64,000 bases of DNA, from NCBI GenBank assembly GCA_963714055.1, contig OY970227.1:2542001-2606000 (forward strand). The letters are read 5' to 3'. This document shows, piece by piece, positions 44,912 through 53,802 of this stretch. The position numbers and the translations under genes are program-made. The stretch comes from JACDBE01 sp963714055 (GTDB lineage: Bacteria > Actinomycetota > Acidimicrobiia > Spongiisociales > UBA5794). The notes under the pieces were generated by a model. The model searched no databases and was not told the DNA's origin. It was given only the letters and a program-made list of their open reading frames with translations. Position 1 is the stretch's first letter, and each line of letters begins with the position of its first letter.

Positions 44912-45265
44912 GTGGACCAGCGAATCGACGAGAGATCCCCGACGGGACGAGATCCCGACGGGCCAGGCGGCAACGATGGAGATCGGGGCGACGGCGTCAC
45001 CCGGGACGGGTCGGCACTGTCGGAGCGCGACCGCGCTGTCCTCGACTTCGAGGGGTCGTGGTGGCTCCACCCCGGGTCGAAGGACTCCGCCATCAGGGAC
45101 GCCTTGGGCATGAGCGCCACGCGTTACTACCAGGCGATCCGCCGCCTGATGGACGATCCGGCGGCGATGGAGTACGCCCCGCTCTCCGTGCGACGACTGT
45201 TGCGAATGCGCCAGGCGCGGCTGGCGCAGATCGCCGACCGGGTGCGGCGCGGCTCGTCGGGCTGA
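44912..45265 (+). CDS. DUF3263 protein
   Basis: After a disordered Asp/Gly/Arg-rich leader of about 37 residues, the DUF3263 domain follows: LSERDRAVLDFEGSWWLHPGSK, SATRYYQAIRRLMDDP and APLSVRRLLRMRQAR. It resembles a winged helix-turn-helix and may bind DNA. The family is nearly restricted to actinobacteria, which supports the taxonomic call. Length is 117 with the GTG start; the leader is poorly conserved in such proteins, so the start is uncertain. Confidence 0.85.
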   Translation: MDQRIDERSPTGRDPDGPGGNDGDRGDGVTRDGSALSERDRAVLDFEGSWWLHPGSKDSAIRDALGMSATRYYQAIRRLMDDPAAMEYAPLSVRRLLRMRQARLAQIADRVRRGSSG

Positions 45266-45365
45266 TGGTTCCCGCCCGGTGCCCCCCGGCGGGCGGAGGG
45301 CCCGGGGCGGCGCTTGCCGGGGTGAGACGTCCGTTCAGCGCGCCGGATGTGGCAGGCTCGTCTCC

Positions 45366-46736
45366 GTGACCGACCCGACCGGCCCCTCCGGCGACCCGAC
45401 GGCGTCCGGCCCTCTCCCGGAGCCGGCGACTCCAAATCCGTCGGAGCCGGGCGCGGCCGTCACGCTCGCCACCGATCGGCAGCACACCGAGACACGGGTG
45501 CGCATCGCCGATGCGTTGACCCGCACCGGGGTGGCGGCGTGGAGCATCCTGGGGATGCTGGCGCTCGTTTGGGTCGTCATCTGGGTCCTCGGCAGGGTCC
45601 ATGTGCTGGTGGCGCCGGTGGTCCTGTCGGTCGCCGTCATCTACATCCTCAACCCGGTGGTCAACCGGCTGCAGCAGCGAGGGGTGCCCCGCCCGCTCGG
45701 CGCGGTGCTCTCCCTGGTTGCCCTGGTCGGCCTGCTCGTACTGGTCGGGTGGCTGGTCATTCCTTCCGTCGCCGAGCAGGCGCAGGGGCTCGTCACGGAT
45801 TTCCCCGGTCTGTACCGGCAGTCGACCGACCAGATCGAGGAGCTCATCGCCCGCATCGGCATCAACGCCGATCTGTGGTCGTACGAGCAGCTCCAGGAGT
45901 TCCTCAACGACCCGGCCAACCAGGACCAGTGGTTGTCGGCGGCGCTCTCCCGGCTCGGCGAGTTCACCTCGGGCCTGTTCGAGGCGGTTTTGGTGTTCGT
46001 GGTGGCCCCGGTCATCGCCCTGTACGTCCTCATCGACCTGCCCCGGGTGCGCGGCGAGACGGTCGCCCTGATCCCTCCTGCCTACCGGGTCGAGACGGTG
46101 TACGTCTCCACCGAGGTCGGCGGGGTCATCGGCGGCTTCCTGAGGGGACAGCTGCTGGTCGCCTTCATCGTCGGGGTCCTGATGAGCTTCGGCTTCTGGC
46201 TGATCGGGCTCGACTTCTGGCTGATCCTCGGCATGATCTCCGGGTTCCTCAACATCATCCCCTTCGTGGGGCCGTGGGTCGGCGGCGTCCTCGGCTTCGT
46301 GGTGGGGACGATCACCGATTCGGTCACCACCGGGCTGTGGGCGGGGGTAGTGGCCATCGTCGTCCAGCAGATCGACAACCACCTCATCAGCCCGACCGTG
46401 ATGCGAGCCACCGTCCGGCTCCATCCCGCCGTGGTGGTCCTGGTGCTGATCCTGGGCGGGGCCCTCGACGGGTTCATCGGGGTGTTGCTGGCGGTGCCGG
46501 TGACCGCAGCCCTCAAGATCGTGACCGGCCACCTGTGGCGCACCCGCGTCCTCGGCCAGTCGTGGGAGGAGGCCACCATGGCCTTGATCGAGCGCTCCCC
46601 GCCTCCGCCGCCGCTGCGCGAGCGCCTCCGGCGTGCCGCCGACACCGTCGAGGACGCCATCGACGGGCCTGACGGCGACGAGACCGCTCCCGCCGAGGTC
46701 GACACCGTCCCGCCCGGCCCGTCCGAAGGTGGGTGA
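45366..46736 (+). CDS. AI-2E family transporter (PerM/TqsA-like)
   Basis: The protein has a Pro/Ser-rich cytoplasmic N-terminus of about 55 residues, then eight or so membrane helices. Family hallmarks are the pair of helices around VLSVAVIYILNPVVNRLQQRG, the amphipathic middle part (DQIEELIARIGINADLW), and FLNIIPFVGPWVGGVLGF with QQIDNHLISPTVMRATVRLHP near the end. Members export small molecules or act as H+/Na+-coupled antiporters; the AI-2 label is historical and the substrate is unknown. The GTG at 45366 is taken as start because the open frame before it is unstructured. The CvpA-CAP gene begins 3 bp later. Confidence 0.9.
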   Translation: MTDPTGPSGDPTASGPLPEPATPNPSEPGAAVTLATDRQHTETRVRIADALTRTGVAAWSILGMLALVWVVIWVLGRVHVLVAPVVLSVAVIYILNPVVNRLQQRGVPRPLGAVLSLVALVGLLVLVGWLVIPSVAEQAQGLVTDFPGLYRQSTDQIEELIARIGINADLWSYEQLQEFLNDPANQDQWLSAALSRLGEFTSGLFEAVLVFVVAPVIALYVLIDLPRVRGETVALIPPAYRVETVYVSTEVGGVIGGFLRGQLLVAFIVGVLMSFGFWLIGLDFWLILGMISGFLNIIPFVGPWVGGVLGFVVGTITDSVTTGLWAGVVAIVVQQIDNHLISPTVMRATVRLHPAVVVLVLILGGALDGFIGVLLAVPVTAALKIVTGHLWRTRVLGQSWEEATMALIERSPPPPPLRERLRRAADTVEDAIDGPDGDETAPAEVDTVPPGPSEGG

Positions 46737-46739
46737 CCC

Positions 46740-47708
46740 GTGTTCGACGTCGTCCTCGCCGGCATCCTGATCTTCGCCGTGTACCGGGGGTGGACGAGGG
46801 GGTTCGTGCGGTCCGTGGTCGGGCTCATCGTGGTGGTGGTCGGCTCGATGCTCGCCTTCCGGCTCTCCGGGCCGGCCGGGGCCGTGGTCGAGGGCCTGGC
46901 CGGGACGTCACCGGCGACGTCGCGGGTGATCGGCGGTTTCGCGGTCTTCCTGGCGTGCTCGGTTGCCGGCTTCGTGGTGGCCCGCATGATGCGCCATGTG
47001 CTCGACACCATGCCGGGTCTCCCCACACTCGACCGGGCCGCCGGCGCCGCCGTCGCCGGGCTGGCCGGGGTGCTGGTGGTCACCCTGCTGGTCTCGGTGG
47101 CGCGCCTGCTCCCGCTGCCTGGGTTGGGTGCCCAGGTGGAAGCGTCAGAGCTGGCCGGGGTGCTCACCGATCCCGATCGGATGCCGCAGAAGACCCTGGC
47201 GATGGTCGGCGGCGACCGGGTCCTCACCGTCGCCCTCAAGCTCGACGACGTCTTCGGGACGACGGCAACGGGGGATCCCGGCCCGGCCACCGTCGCCCTC
47301 GACGTCGGCGACGACCCGACCGTGCAGCCTTCACGGCACCAGGCCGACGTCCTCCAGGCCGCGGTGAACCAGGCCCGGTCCAATGCCGATGTGGCTCCGC
47401 TGGCCCGTTCCGAGGAGCTCGACGGGGTCGCCAGGACGCACGCCATGGTCATGTACCGCCAGGGCTGGATGGCTCACGCGTCGCCCGACGGGACCCGCCT
47501 CGCCGGCCGGCTCGCCGCCGCCGACATCCCGGCCCGCACCTCGGTCGAGCTCATCGGGTTGGGCGCTTCGCCGGCTTCGATCGTCGACGCCTGGGAGTCT
47601 GCCGACGCCGGAGCCGCCCGCCTGCACCGTGACGACGTGAGCCGGATGGGCGTCGCCGTCGTCGACGGCCCGCTCGGCCTGCTCGCCGTGGTGGTGATGA
47701 CAGGCTGA
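46740..47708 (+). CDS. CvpA-like membrane domain fused to a CAP/SCP domain
   Basis: Residues about 1-125 have four membrane helices with the CvpA signature (YRGWTRGFVRSVVGLI near the start). Residues about 195-322 form a CAP (SCP/PR-1) domain: VLQAAVNQARSNADVAPLARSEELDGVARTHAM, then GWMAHASPDGT with the CAP histidine, and a C-terminal RMGVAVVDGPLGLLAVVVM strand. CvpA alone is about 160 residues, so this is a fusion, with the CAP part presumably outside. It is 3 bp after the AI-2E transporter gene. CvpA proteins are linked to envelope function and colicin V export; CAP domains often act extracellularly. The joint role is unknown. Confidence 0.82.
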   Translation: MFDVVLAGILIFAVYRGWTRGFVRSVVGLIVVVVGSMLAFRLSGPAGAVVEGLAGTSPATSRVIGGFAVFLACSVAGFVVARMMRHVLDTMPGLPTLDRAAGAAVAGLAGVLVVTLLVSVARLLPLPGLGAQVEASELAGVLTDPDRMPQKTLAMVGGDRVLTVALKLDDVFGTTATGDPGPATVALDVGDDPTVQPSRHQADVLQAAVNQARSNADVAPLARSEELDGVARTHAMVMYRQGWMAHASPDGTRLAGRLAAADIPARTSVELIGLGASPASIVDAWESADAGAARLHRDDVSRMGVAVVDGPLGLLAVVVMTG

Positions 47709-47720
47709 GGTGGCCGCCGA

Positions 47721-48860
47721 TCAGCCGTACACGCCGCCGACGAAGTGCTGGGAGAGCGGCGGGAACCCGTTGAAGCCGACGGTGGAGTAGCTGTGGGTGT
47801 ACGCACCGGCCGCCAGCAGGTCCACGTGGTCGCCGGCCCGCAACGCCACCGGTAGCCGATACGCCGACTTCTCGTAGATCACGTCGGCCGAGTCGCAGGT
47901 CGGCCCGGCGATCACCACCTCCTCAGCGGGCCCGTCGTCGTGGCGGGTACGGAGCCGGTAACGGATGGCCTCGCCGAACGCCGGCTCGATGAGACCGCTG
48001 AAGACCCCGACGTCGAGATAGACCCAGCGCCGGGTGTCGCCGGCCCTGGTCGACACCAACACCACCTCGCTGCGGATCAGTCCCGCCTCGGCGACGAGGT
48101 ACCGCCCCGGCTCGGCCATGAGGTGCACCTCGTCTCCGAAACACGAGGCGACAGTCTCGGTGATGGTCGCACCGAGGTCATCGATCGAAGGCACCTCGTC
48201 GAGGTAGGTGGCCGGGAAGCCTCCTCCCAGGTTGACGGAGGATGGCGCCGCACCCTGGCTCCGCGCCCGGGCGAAGACGGTGGCGCAGGTGAGGAGGGCC
48301 TGGTGCCAGGCCTCGGGCCGGTGTTGCTGCGAGCCGACGTGGAATCCGACCCCGGTGACCGCGCCTGCCCTCTCGGCCCGGACGAGGAGGTCGACGGCTT
48401 CGCCGGGGCTGCAGCCGAACTTGGCGCCCAGTGGCCACCCCGCCCCGGCCCCTTCGTGGGCGATGCGGACACACACGGTCGGGTGATCCACCATGGCCAT
48501 CACTTTGTCCAGCTCGGCGGCGCAGTCGACGCTGTATCGGGTGAGCCCACGTTCGGCGGCGGCGGCGATGTCGGATCGCTTCTTCACGGTCGAGCCGTAC
48601 GAGATGCGGCCCGGGTCGACGCCCAGGTTTCCGATCACCGCCACCTCACCGGGGCCGGCGACGTCGAACGACGCACCCAGTCCGGCAAGAGCGGCAACGA
48701 TCGGCGGCGCCGGGTTCGCCTTGACGGCGTAACAGATCTCGACGCCGGGGAGCGCATCGACCAGTCGCCGGTAGCGGTCGGCGATCACCTCGAGGTCGGT
48801 GACCAGGAACGGTGTGGGCGGGGTGTCGTCCAGCAGGAACGCTTCGATCGCCGGGGTCAT
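47721..48860 (-). CDS. PLP-dependent decarboxylase, fold type III (ornithine/lysine decarboxylase-like)
   Basis: The alanine-racemase-type barrel has the PLP lysine K47 in CYAVKANP. It also has GVGFHVGSQ, the glycine-rich LGGGFP, AEPGRYLVAEAG for phosphate binding, and the catalytic C322 in GPTCDSADVIYE, which is diagnostic of ornithine-type decarboxylases rather than diaminopimelate decarboxylase. Length 379 fits short bacterial ODC/LDC enzymes that make putrescine or cadaverine. The start is ATG. A dispersed 90-bp repeat follows shortly beyond its 5' end. Substrate preference cannot be decided from sequence. Confidence 0.9.
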   Translation of the reverse strand: MTPAIEAFLLDDTPPTPFLVTDLEVIADRYRRLVDALPGVEICYAVKANPAPPIVAALAGLGASFDVAGPGEVAVIGNLGVDPGRISYGSTVKKRSDIAAAAERGLTRYSVDCAAELDKVMAMVDHPTVCVRIAHEGAGAGWPLGAKFGCSPGEAVDLLVRAERAGAVTGVGFHVGSQQHRPEAWHQALLTCATVFARARSQGAAPSSVNLGGGFPATYLDEVPSIDDLGATITETVASCFGDEVHLMAEPGRYLVAEAGLIRSEVVLVSTRAGDTRRWVYLDVGVFSGLIEPAFGEAIRYRLRTRHDDGPAEEVVIAGPTCDSADVIYEKSAYRLPVALRAGDHVDLLAAGAYTHSYSTVGFNGFPPLSQHFVGGVYG

Positions 48861-48930
48861 GCTGACCAGAGCGCGCCCCAGGACCTCGGATACATCGAAG
48901 CTGCGCCGTCAGGCGAAGAGCCATGAAGAG

Positions 48931-49021
48931 GAGGCTACGCCGTCGGGCGGAGACTCGGCGATGGGGGTTGGGGGTCCCCCGTCGCACTGCGATGAGGCGT
49001 CAGCCGAAGAGCAATCGAGAC
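48931..49021. repeat. About 90-bp dispersed intergenic repeat, copy 1
   Basis: This copy is about 90 percent identical over its first 80 bases to 51992-52082. It has a GAGGCTACGCCGTC start, a GGGGGTTGGGGGTCCCCC core that can form a small hairpin, and a GCGTCAGCCGAAGAGC end. Another short unit (GCCGTCAGGCGAAGAGCCAT) precedes it at about 48,905. It lies between the decarboxylase start and the end of the lppM-like gene. Confidence 0.8.
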
Positions 49022-49027
49022 AGAGTG

Positions 49028-49837
49028 TCAGGTGGCCGCGTCGGGTCGGTCGCCGTCACCGACCGGGTCCTCGGTCTCCTTCACCGGTTCCGGTGCCCCG
49101 AACACCGGGGTCGGCTCCGCCGGCTCCGGTGTGGCGGCGATGGCGGCGGCGCCTTCGCCCTTGGACCGCCTCGTCAGCAGGTAGATGGCGGCGCCGCCGG
49201 CGGCGACCAGGGCGATCCCGACGACCACCGGCACCACAGGGAATCCGCCGCCGCTCTCGGACCGCGCTTGGACGTCGACCGTGCCACCGGTGACGGGAAG
49301 GTCCCACACGAGCGTGCCGTCATCGAGGGTGCTGTCCGCGTTGTGCTCGGCCACCTCGCCGGGGAGGTGGGCGCGGAACGACGCCGACAAGAACTCGCCG
49401 AGTGAGCCACCGAGGTCACCGAGCTCGCCGGCCTGTTCGGTGGCGTCCGGGATGGCGATGGAGGCGACGAGGGTGGCCCCGCCGTCCTCGACGGTCAGTT
49501 CCAGCTCGGTCCCCTCGGCCTCGATCCCCTGGATGCCCTCGGCGAGGAGGGTGTTCAGCTCCTCAGGCGAGGCGAATGCCCTGGTGAACCCGTAGATGGT
49601 GAGGTCGCCCTCCTGGCGCGGCTCCAGGGCGGTCGCGCCCCCAGGTATCTCGCCGACCAGATCGTCGATGCTGCCACCGCTGGTCTCGATGAGCGACAGC
49701 AGCTCGTCGTCGACGCCGACCTCCATGGCAACGGTCCCGGCCCCCGTCGACTCGACGTTCATGCCGACGTTGATCTCGGCCCGGCACCCGGCCAGCAACA
49801 CGACGCCGACGGCGAGAAACGGGATGAGCCTGCGCAA
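49028..49837 (-). CDS. LppM-family lipoprotein with C-terminal membrane anchor
   Basis: A signal peptide ending in LLAGC (C18) precedes a beta-rich domain (EINVGMNVESTGAGTV, LTIYGFTRAFASPEELNTLL, LPGEVAEHNADSTLDDGTLVWDLP) of the LppM/DUF3153 type. A C-terminal membrane helix (about residues 202-222) and a charged, Pro-rich tail end the protein. Mycobacterial LppM relatives affect phagocytosis, but a free-living role is unknown. The start is TTG, chosen because CGGAGGACTC lies immediately before it and the signal peptide begins there. Confidence 0.82.
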   Translation of the reverse strand: MRRLIPFLAVGVVLLAGCRAEINVGMNVESTGAGTVAMEVGVDDELLSLIETSGGSIDDLVGEIPGGATALEPRQEGDLTIYGFTRAFASPEELNTLLAEGIQGIEAEGTELELTVEDGGATLVASIAIPDATEQAGELGDLGGSLGEFLSASFRAHLPGEVAEHNADSTLDDGTLVWDLPVTGGTVDVQARSESGGGFPVVPVVVGIALVAAGGAAIYLLTRRSKGEGAAAIAATPEPAEPTPVFGAPEPVKETEDPVGDGDRPDAAT

Positions 49838-49928
49838 GAGTCCTCCGATGTGCCGGCTCCACTGTAGGGGCCGCCTGGGTCCGGGGATCCGGCAGGTATC
49901 AGGCTCCGGCCTGGTCGATCATGTCGAC

Positions 49929-50270
49929 ATGAGGATCCTCGCCGGCATCGGCTTGGTGGCGGGCGTCGCCACGCTCGACCTGGTTGCCTTCGTGCTGGCG
50001 AAGGAGTGGATCGAAGGCCGTGGGCCCTGGTTGTTCTGGTTGGGGCTCGCCGTCAACACCGCCATCTTCGCCCTCTTCGCCAGGTCGCTCGGGATCCTCG
50101 ATCCGGTGGCGGTGTCGTTCGGCTGGATCGCCGTGTTCCAGCTCGGCGTGGTCCTCATCGACCGGTTCCGTTACGGAGTCGCCCTCGGAGCCGGCCGCAC
50201 CGCGGCCGTGACCGCCATGGTCCTGCTCGAGGCGTACCTCATCCTGGGCGGGCCGCGGGCGCCCGCCTGA
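49929..50270 (+). CDS. Small multi-pass membrane protein (113 aa)
   Basis: Four hydrophobic stretches (about residues 3-22, 33-52, 60-80 and 87-106) span most of the protein. Short polar turns such as AKEWIEGRG and DRFRYGVALGAGR separate them. The ATG is the first usable start; an earlier ATG reads MST then stop. It is divergent from the lppM-like gene and 20 bp upstream of the next gene, suggesting co-transcription. No family was recognised. Confidence 0.65.
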   Translation: MRILAGIGLVAGVATLDLVAFVLAKEWIEGRGPWLFWLGLAVNTAIFALFARSLGILDPVAVSFGWIAVFQLGVVLIDRFRYGVALGAGRTAAVTAMVLLEAYLILGGPRAPA

Positions 50271-50290
50271 CCCGGCCGTATCCTGGCCGG

Positions 50291-51070
50291 GTGGAGGTCA
50301 CGTACGCCGAGCGCTCCCGGGCGGTGGCCGTCGCCCTGGTCGCCGGGTACCGCCCCTACGTCGAGCAGAAGTTGCGGGTGCGCGGGATCGACCCTGACAG
50401 CATCGGCCCCGCCATCGACCGAGGCGGAGCCGGCCTGGAGGAGTCGCTGGCTCGGTGGGTCGAACAGCCGCCTGCCGAGCAGCGGTCCACCCCTATGGAG
50501 CTCTTCCGCGAGGCGCTCCACGGTCCGACCCAGGCCCTGGTTGCCCTCGGGATCGCCCCGGTCGCCCGCGACGAGGCGTCGCGCCGGAGCCTGCCCGGCG
50601 ACCTGTTCGACCTGGCGCCGGCATCGGGCCGCGAGTTGGGCGAGGACGCCTGGGCGACCGTGGCGGCGTGGGGCATCGCCCGGGCGGGGGAGATCGCCGG
50701 GGTGGTGCCGGCGACCGGTGCGCCCCGCCACGGCGGGGTGGCGCTGGTGGGCACCGACCTGATGGACCGGTCGAAGGTGACCGCGGCGGCCGAGGCCGCC
50801 GGCACGGACCTGGCGGTGTGGCGCAACCCGGGAGCGGTCGAGGATGGACTCGCCGGATCCACCCCGCGCATCGCCCTCGTCGACCTGACGCACCCGGCGG
50901 CATTGGAGGTCATCGCCAGGATCGCCGCAGCCGGGGTGAAGGTGGTCGCCTTCGGGCCCCACGTCGATGGGGCTGCACTCGACGCAGCGACCGAGGCCGG
51001 TGCCGCCGAATCCCTTCCCCGGAGCCGGTTCTTCGCCCGGCTCCCTCGCCTGCTCAGTCCGCCGGTCTGA
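50291..51070 (+). CDS. Unknown protein with receiver-like C-terminal domain (259 aa)
   Basis: The N-terminal part is helical (YAERSRAVAVALVAGYRPYVEQKLRVRGID). The C-terminal 110 residues look like a Rossmann/CheY-type fold: VALVGTDLMDRSKV, then RIALVDLTHPAALEVIARIAAAG, then VVAFGPHVD and AGAAESLPRSRFF. The phosphoacceptor region reads VDLTHP, so a classical acidic pocket is not evident and it may be a pseudo-receiver. The start is GTG. Its 3' end overlaps the convergent exporter gene by 17 bp. Function is unknown. Confidence 0.7.
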   Translation: MEVTYAERSRAVAVALVAGYRPYVEQKLRVRGIDPDSIGPAIDRGGAGLEESLARWVEQPPAEQRSTPMELFREALHGPTQALVALGIAPVARDEASRRSLPGDLFDLAPASGRELGEDAWATVAAWGIARAGEIAGVVPATGAPRHGGVALVGTDLMDRSKVTAAAEAAGTDLAVWRNPGAVEDGLAGSTPRIALVDLTHPAALEVIARIAAAGVKVVAFGPHVDGAALDAATEAGAAESLPRSRFFARLPRLLSPPV

Positions 51071-51989
51071 CCGTCGGAGCCTCCTCGCCGGCCCCCTCCC
51101 GCGCACGGGCGTCGGCGACCAGGCTCGGCTGCAGGTTCACCGCCACCATCGCCGCCAGCACGACGACCACGCCCGCTGCCTGGACCGCCGACAGTGTCTC
51201 GTCGAGGAACAGGCGGCCCCACAGCACAGACAACATCGGCTGGGCGAGGATCAGCACGGAGACGCTGATGGCGGGGAGCCGCGGGAGGGCGTAGGCGATG
51301 AGGGTCCAGCCCACCACCTGGCCGACGACGGCGAGGGCGATGAGCCATCCCTGCGCCGGCCAGCTGACGTCCAGGTCGAGCCCGCCCCCGACCGTGCCGA
51401 TGACCGCGGTGGCGAGGGCGGTGCCGATCGTGGCATCGAGCAACGCCAACGGCGCCGGTGCCATCCCCCCGGGGTTGCTCCGCTGGAAGCCGATGATGAA
51501 GACGGCGTAGCACACCGCCGAGCCGAGACCCAGGATGGTGCCCAGCGCCGGGTCGACTCCGAACGCATCGTCGCGGCCGAGCCCGGAGATCAGGATCAAT
51601 CCGGCGAAGGCGACCGCACCGCAGACCACGGTACGTCGAGTGGGGCGTTGCCGGTAGAGCAGGAAGCTGAACAGCCCGACGAACACGACCTGGATGTTGG
51701 CGACCACCGTGGCCAGCCCCGCACCGATCAGCTCGATGGACCGGTGCCACAGCACCAGGTCGACGGCGAGGAACACCCCGGCGGCGGCGCCCCCGACCCT
51801 GAGTCGGGCAGGGCGGCGATCCCGTCTGCGCCACACCACCCACAGCACGGCGAGCAGCGGGATGGCGTAGGCGGCGCGGAAGAAGGCGGCGGTGACCGGG
51901 GTGACGTCGGCCAGGGCGACGAAGATCCCGGTGAAGGAGATGCACACCGTGCCGGCGAGGGCGCTGATCCTGGCGGTGCGGCCGTGCAT
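51054..51989 (-). CDS. EamA-family (DMT superfamily) exporter
   Basis: This 311-residue protein has ten hydrophobic helices arranged as two five-helix EamA repeats (first from ISALAGTVCISFTGIFVALADVTPV, second from GLGSAVCYAVFIIGFQRS). AFFRAAYAIPLLAVLW and the late LFLDETLSAVQAAGVVVVLAAM are characteristic of drug/metabolite exporters. The substrate is unknown. The start is ATG. Its 5' end abuts the second copy of the dispersed repeat, so that repeat lies in the shared promoter region with the acyl-CoA synthetase. Confidence 0.9.
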   Translation of the reverse strand: MHGRTARISALAGTVCISFTGIFVALADVTPVTAAFFRAAYAIPLLAVLWVVWRRRDRRPARLRVGGAAAGVFLAVDLVLWHRSIELIGAGLATVVANIQVVFVGLFSFLLYRQRPTRRTVVCGAVAFAGLILISGLGRDDAFGVDPALGTILGLGSAVCYAVFIIGFQRSNPGGMAPAPLALLDATIGTALATAVIGTVGGGLDLDVSWPAQGWLIALAVVGQVVGWTLIAYALPRLPAISVSVLILAQPMLSVLWGRLFLDETLSAVQAAGVVVVLAAMVAVNLQPSLVADARAREGAGEEAPTVRPAD

Positions 51990-51991
51990 GC

Positions 51992-52082
51992 GAGGCTACG
52001 CCGTCAGGCGGAGACTCGGCGTTGGGGGTTGGGGGTCCCCCATCGCACCGCGATGAGCCGTCAGGCGAAGAGCCATGAGCAG
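51992..52082. repeat. About 90-bp dispersed intergenic repeat, copy 2
   Basis: Same orientation as copy 1 and about 3 kb away. It ends with GCCGTCAGGCGAAGAGCCATGA, the unit that precedes copy 1. It fills most of the 132-bp divergent gap between the exporter and acyl-CoA synthetase genes. Confidence 0.8.
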
Positions 52083-52121
52083 CAAGGCTAAGCCGTGCCC
52101 GCAACCTCTAGTGTTTCCGCC

Positions 52122-53765
52122 ATGGTGCTCTCCTACGACTCGGGGGTGTCGACCGTCCCGCTCATCGGCCAGACGATCGGCGACAACCTGGCCGGCACGG
52201 TGGCCCGTCACCCCGACAACGAGGCGATCGTCGTCGCCCACCAAGGGGTGCGGCTGCGGTACCACGAGTTCGCCGTCGCCGTCGGCGACGTCGCCCGCGG
52301 CCTGCTCGGCCTCGGCCTGGAGAAGGGCGACCGCCTCGGCATCTGGGCCCCCAACTGCCTGGAGTGGGCACTGGTCCAGTACGCCACGGCCCGGCTCGGT
52401 GTGATCCTGGTCAACATCAACCCGGCGTACCGATCCCACGAAGTGGGCTATGTGCTCGCCCAGTCCGGATGCCGGGCACTGGTCTCGGCCACCGAGTTGA
52501 AGACCAGCAGCTACGTCGACATGGTCGACGAGGTCCGGCCGACGCTCCCCGCCCTCGAGCACGTGACGTTCATCGGCACCGACGACTGGGCACAGCTCCT
52601 CGAGCGGGGGAGCGGTGTCACCGAGGACCACGTCGCCGCCGTCGAGCGGACCCTCACCTTCGACGACCCGATCAACATCCAGTACACCAGCGGCACCACC
52701 GGGTTCCCCAAGGGCGCAACCCTGTCGCACCACAACATCCTCAACAACGGGTTCTTCGTCGGCGAGGGATGTGGCTACACCGACCAGGATCGGGTGTGCA
52801 TCCCGGTCCCGCTGTACCACTGCTTCGGCATGGTGATGGGGAACCTGGCATGCACCAGCCACGGGGCGACGATGGTCTACCCGGCGCCCACGTTCGACCC
52901 TGCGGCGACGTTGCGGGCGGTCCAGGACGAACGGTGCACGTCGCTGTACGGGGTGCCGACCATGTTCATCGCCGAGTTGGGCCTCGACGACTTCGCAGAC
53001 TTCGACCTGGGCTCGCTGCGCACCGGCATCATGGCCGGGTCACCCTGCCCGGTGGAGGTGATGAAGCGGGCCATCAACGACATGCACATGGGCGAGGTCA
53101 CCATCTGCTACGGGATGACCGAGACCTCGCCGGTGTCGACGCAGACCGGGCCGGACGACACCATCGACCACCGGGTCGGGTCGGTGGGGCGGGTCCATCC
53201 CCACGTCGAGGTCAAGGTCGTCGATCCCGAGACCGGGCTCACCGTTGACCGGGGACGGTCCGGCGAGTTCTGCACCAGGGGCTACTCGGTGATGCTCGGC
53301 TACTGGGGTGAGCCGGACAAGACCGCCGAGGCGATCGACGCCGCCGGGTGGATGCACACCGGCGACCTCGCCACCATGGACGCCGACGGGTACCTCAACA
53401 TCGTCGGCCGGATCAAGGACATGATCATCCGGGGAGGGGAGAACATCTACCCGAGGGAGATCGAGGAGTTCCTCTACGGCCACCCGGACATCGTCGACGT
53501 CCAGGTGATCGGGGTGCCCGACGAGCGCTATGGGGAAGAGGTGATGGCGTGGGTCCGGCTGCGCCCGGGCGCCGCCGAGCTCACCTCCGAGGCGGTGCGC
53601 GCTTACTGCGAGGGGAAGATCGCCCACTACAAGATCCCTCGCTACGTGGCGTCGACCGAGGCCTTCCCGATGACGGTCACCGGCAAGATCCAGAAGTACC
53701 TGCTCCGCCAACAGGCGGTCGACCAGCTCGGGCTGCACGGCGCCGAGTCGATGGAGACCGCATGA
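52122..53765 (+). CDS. AMP-dependent acyl-CoA synthetase (fatty-acid--CoA ligase type)
   Basis: This enzyme activates a carboxylic acid through an acyl-adenylate to its CoA thioester. The P-loop-like YTSGTTGFPKGATLSHHN, the ICYGMTETSP motif, GWMHTGDLATMDADGYLNIVGRIKDMIIRGGENIYP and the catalytic C-terminal lysine in VTGKIQKYLLR are all present. Length 547 suits medium/long-chain members. The ATG at 52122 (MVLSYDSG) is preferred over a GTG at 52095. Its stop is 37 bp before the cyclase-like gene. The actual acid substrate is not predictable. Confidence 0.92.
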   Translation: MVLSYDSGVSTVPLIGQTIGDNLAGTVARHPDNEAIVVAHQGVRLRYHEFAVAVGDVARGLLGLGLEKGDRLGIWAPNCLEWALVQYATARLGVILVNINPAYRSHEVGYVLAQSGCRALVSATELKTSSYVDMVDEVRPTLPALEHVTFIGTDDWAQLLERGSGVTEDHVAAVERTLTFDDPINIQYTSGTTGFPKGATLSHHNILNNGFFVGEGCGYTDQDRVCIPVPLYHCFGMVMGNLACTSHGATMVYPAPTFDPAATLRAVQDERCTSLYGVPTMFIAELGLDDFADFDLGSLRTGIMAGSPCPVEVMKRAINDMHMGEVTICYGMTETSPVSTQTGPDDTIDHRVGSVGRVHPHVEVKVVDPETGLTVDRGRSGEFCTRGYSVMLGYWGEPDKTAEAIDAAGWMHTGDLATMDADGYLNIVGRIKDMIIRGGENIYPREIEEFLYGHPDIVDVQVIGVPDERYGEEVMAWVRLRPGAAELTSEAVRAYCEGKIAHYKIPRYVASTEAFPMTVTGKIQKYLLRQQAVDQLGLHGAESMETA

Positions 53766-53802
53766 GCGCCTGCCCGGTCGACTTCGCGGGTGGCGACCGC
53801 CG

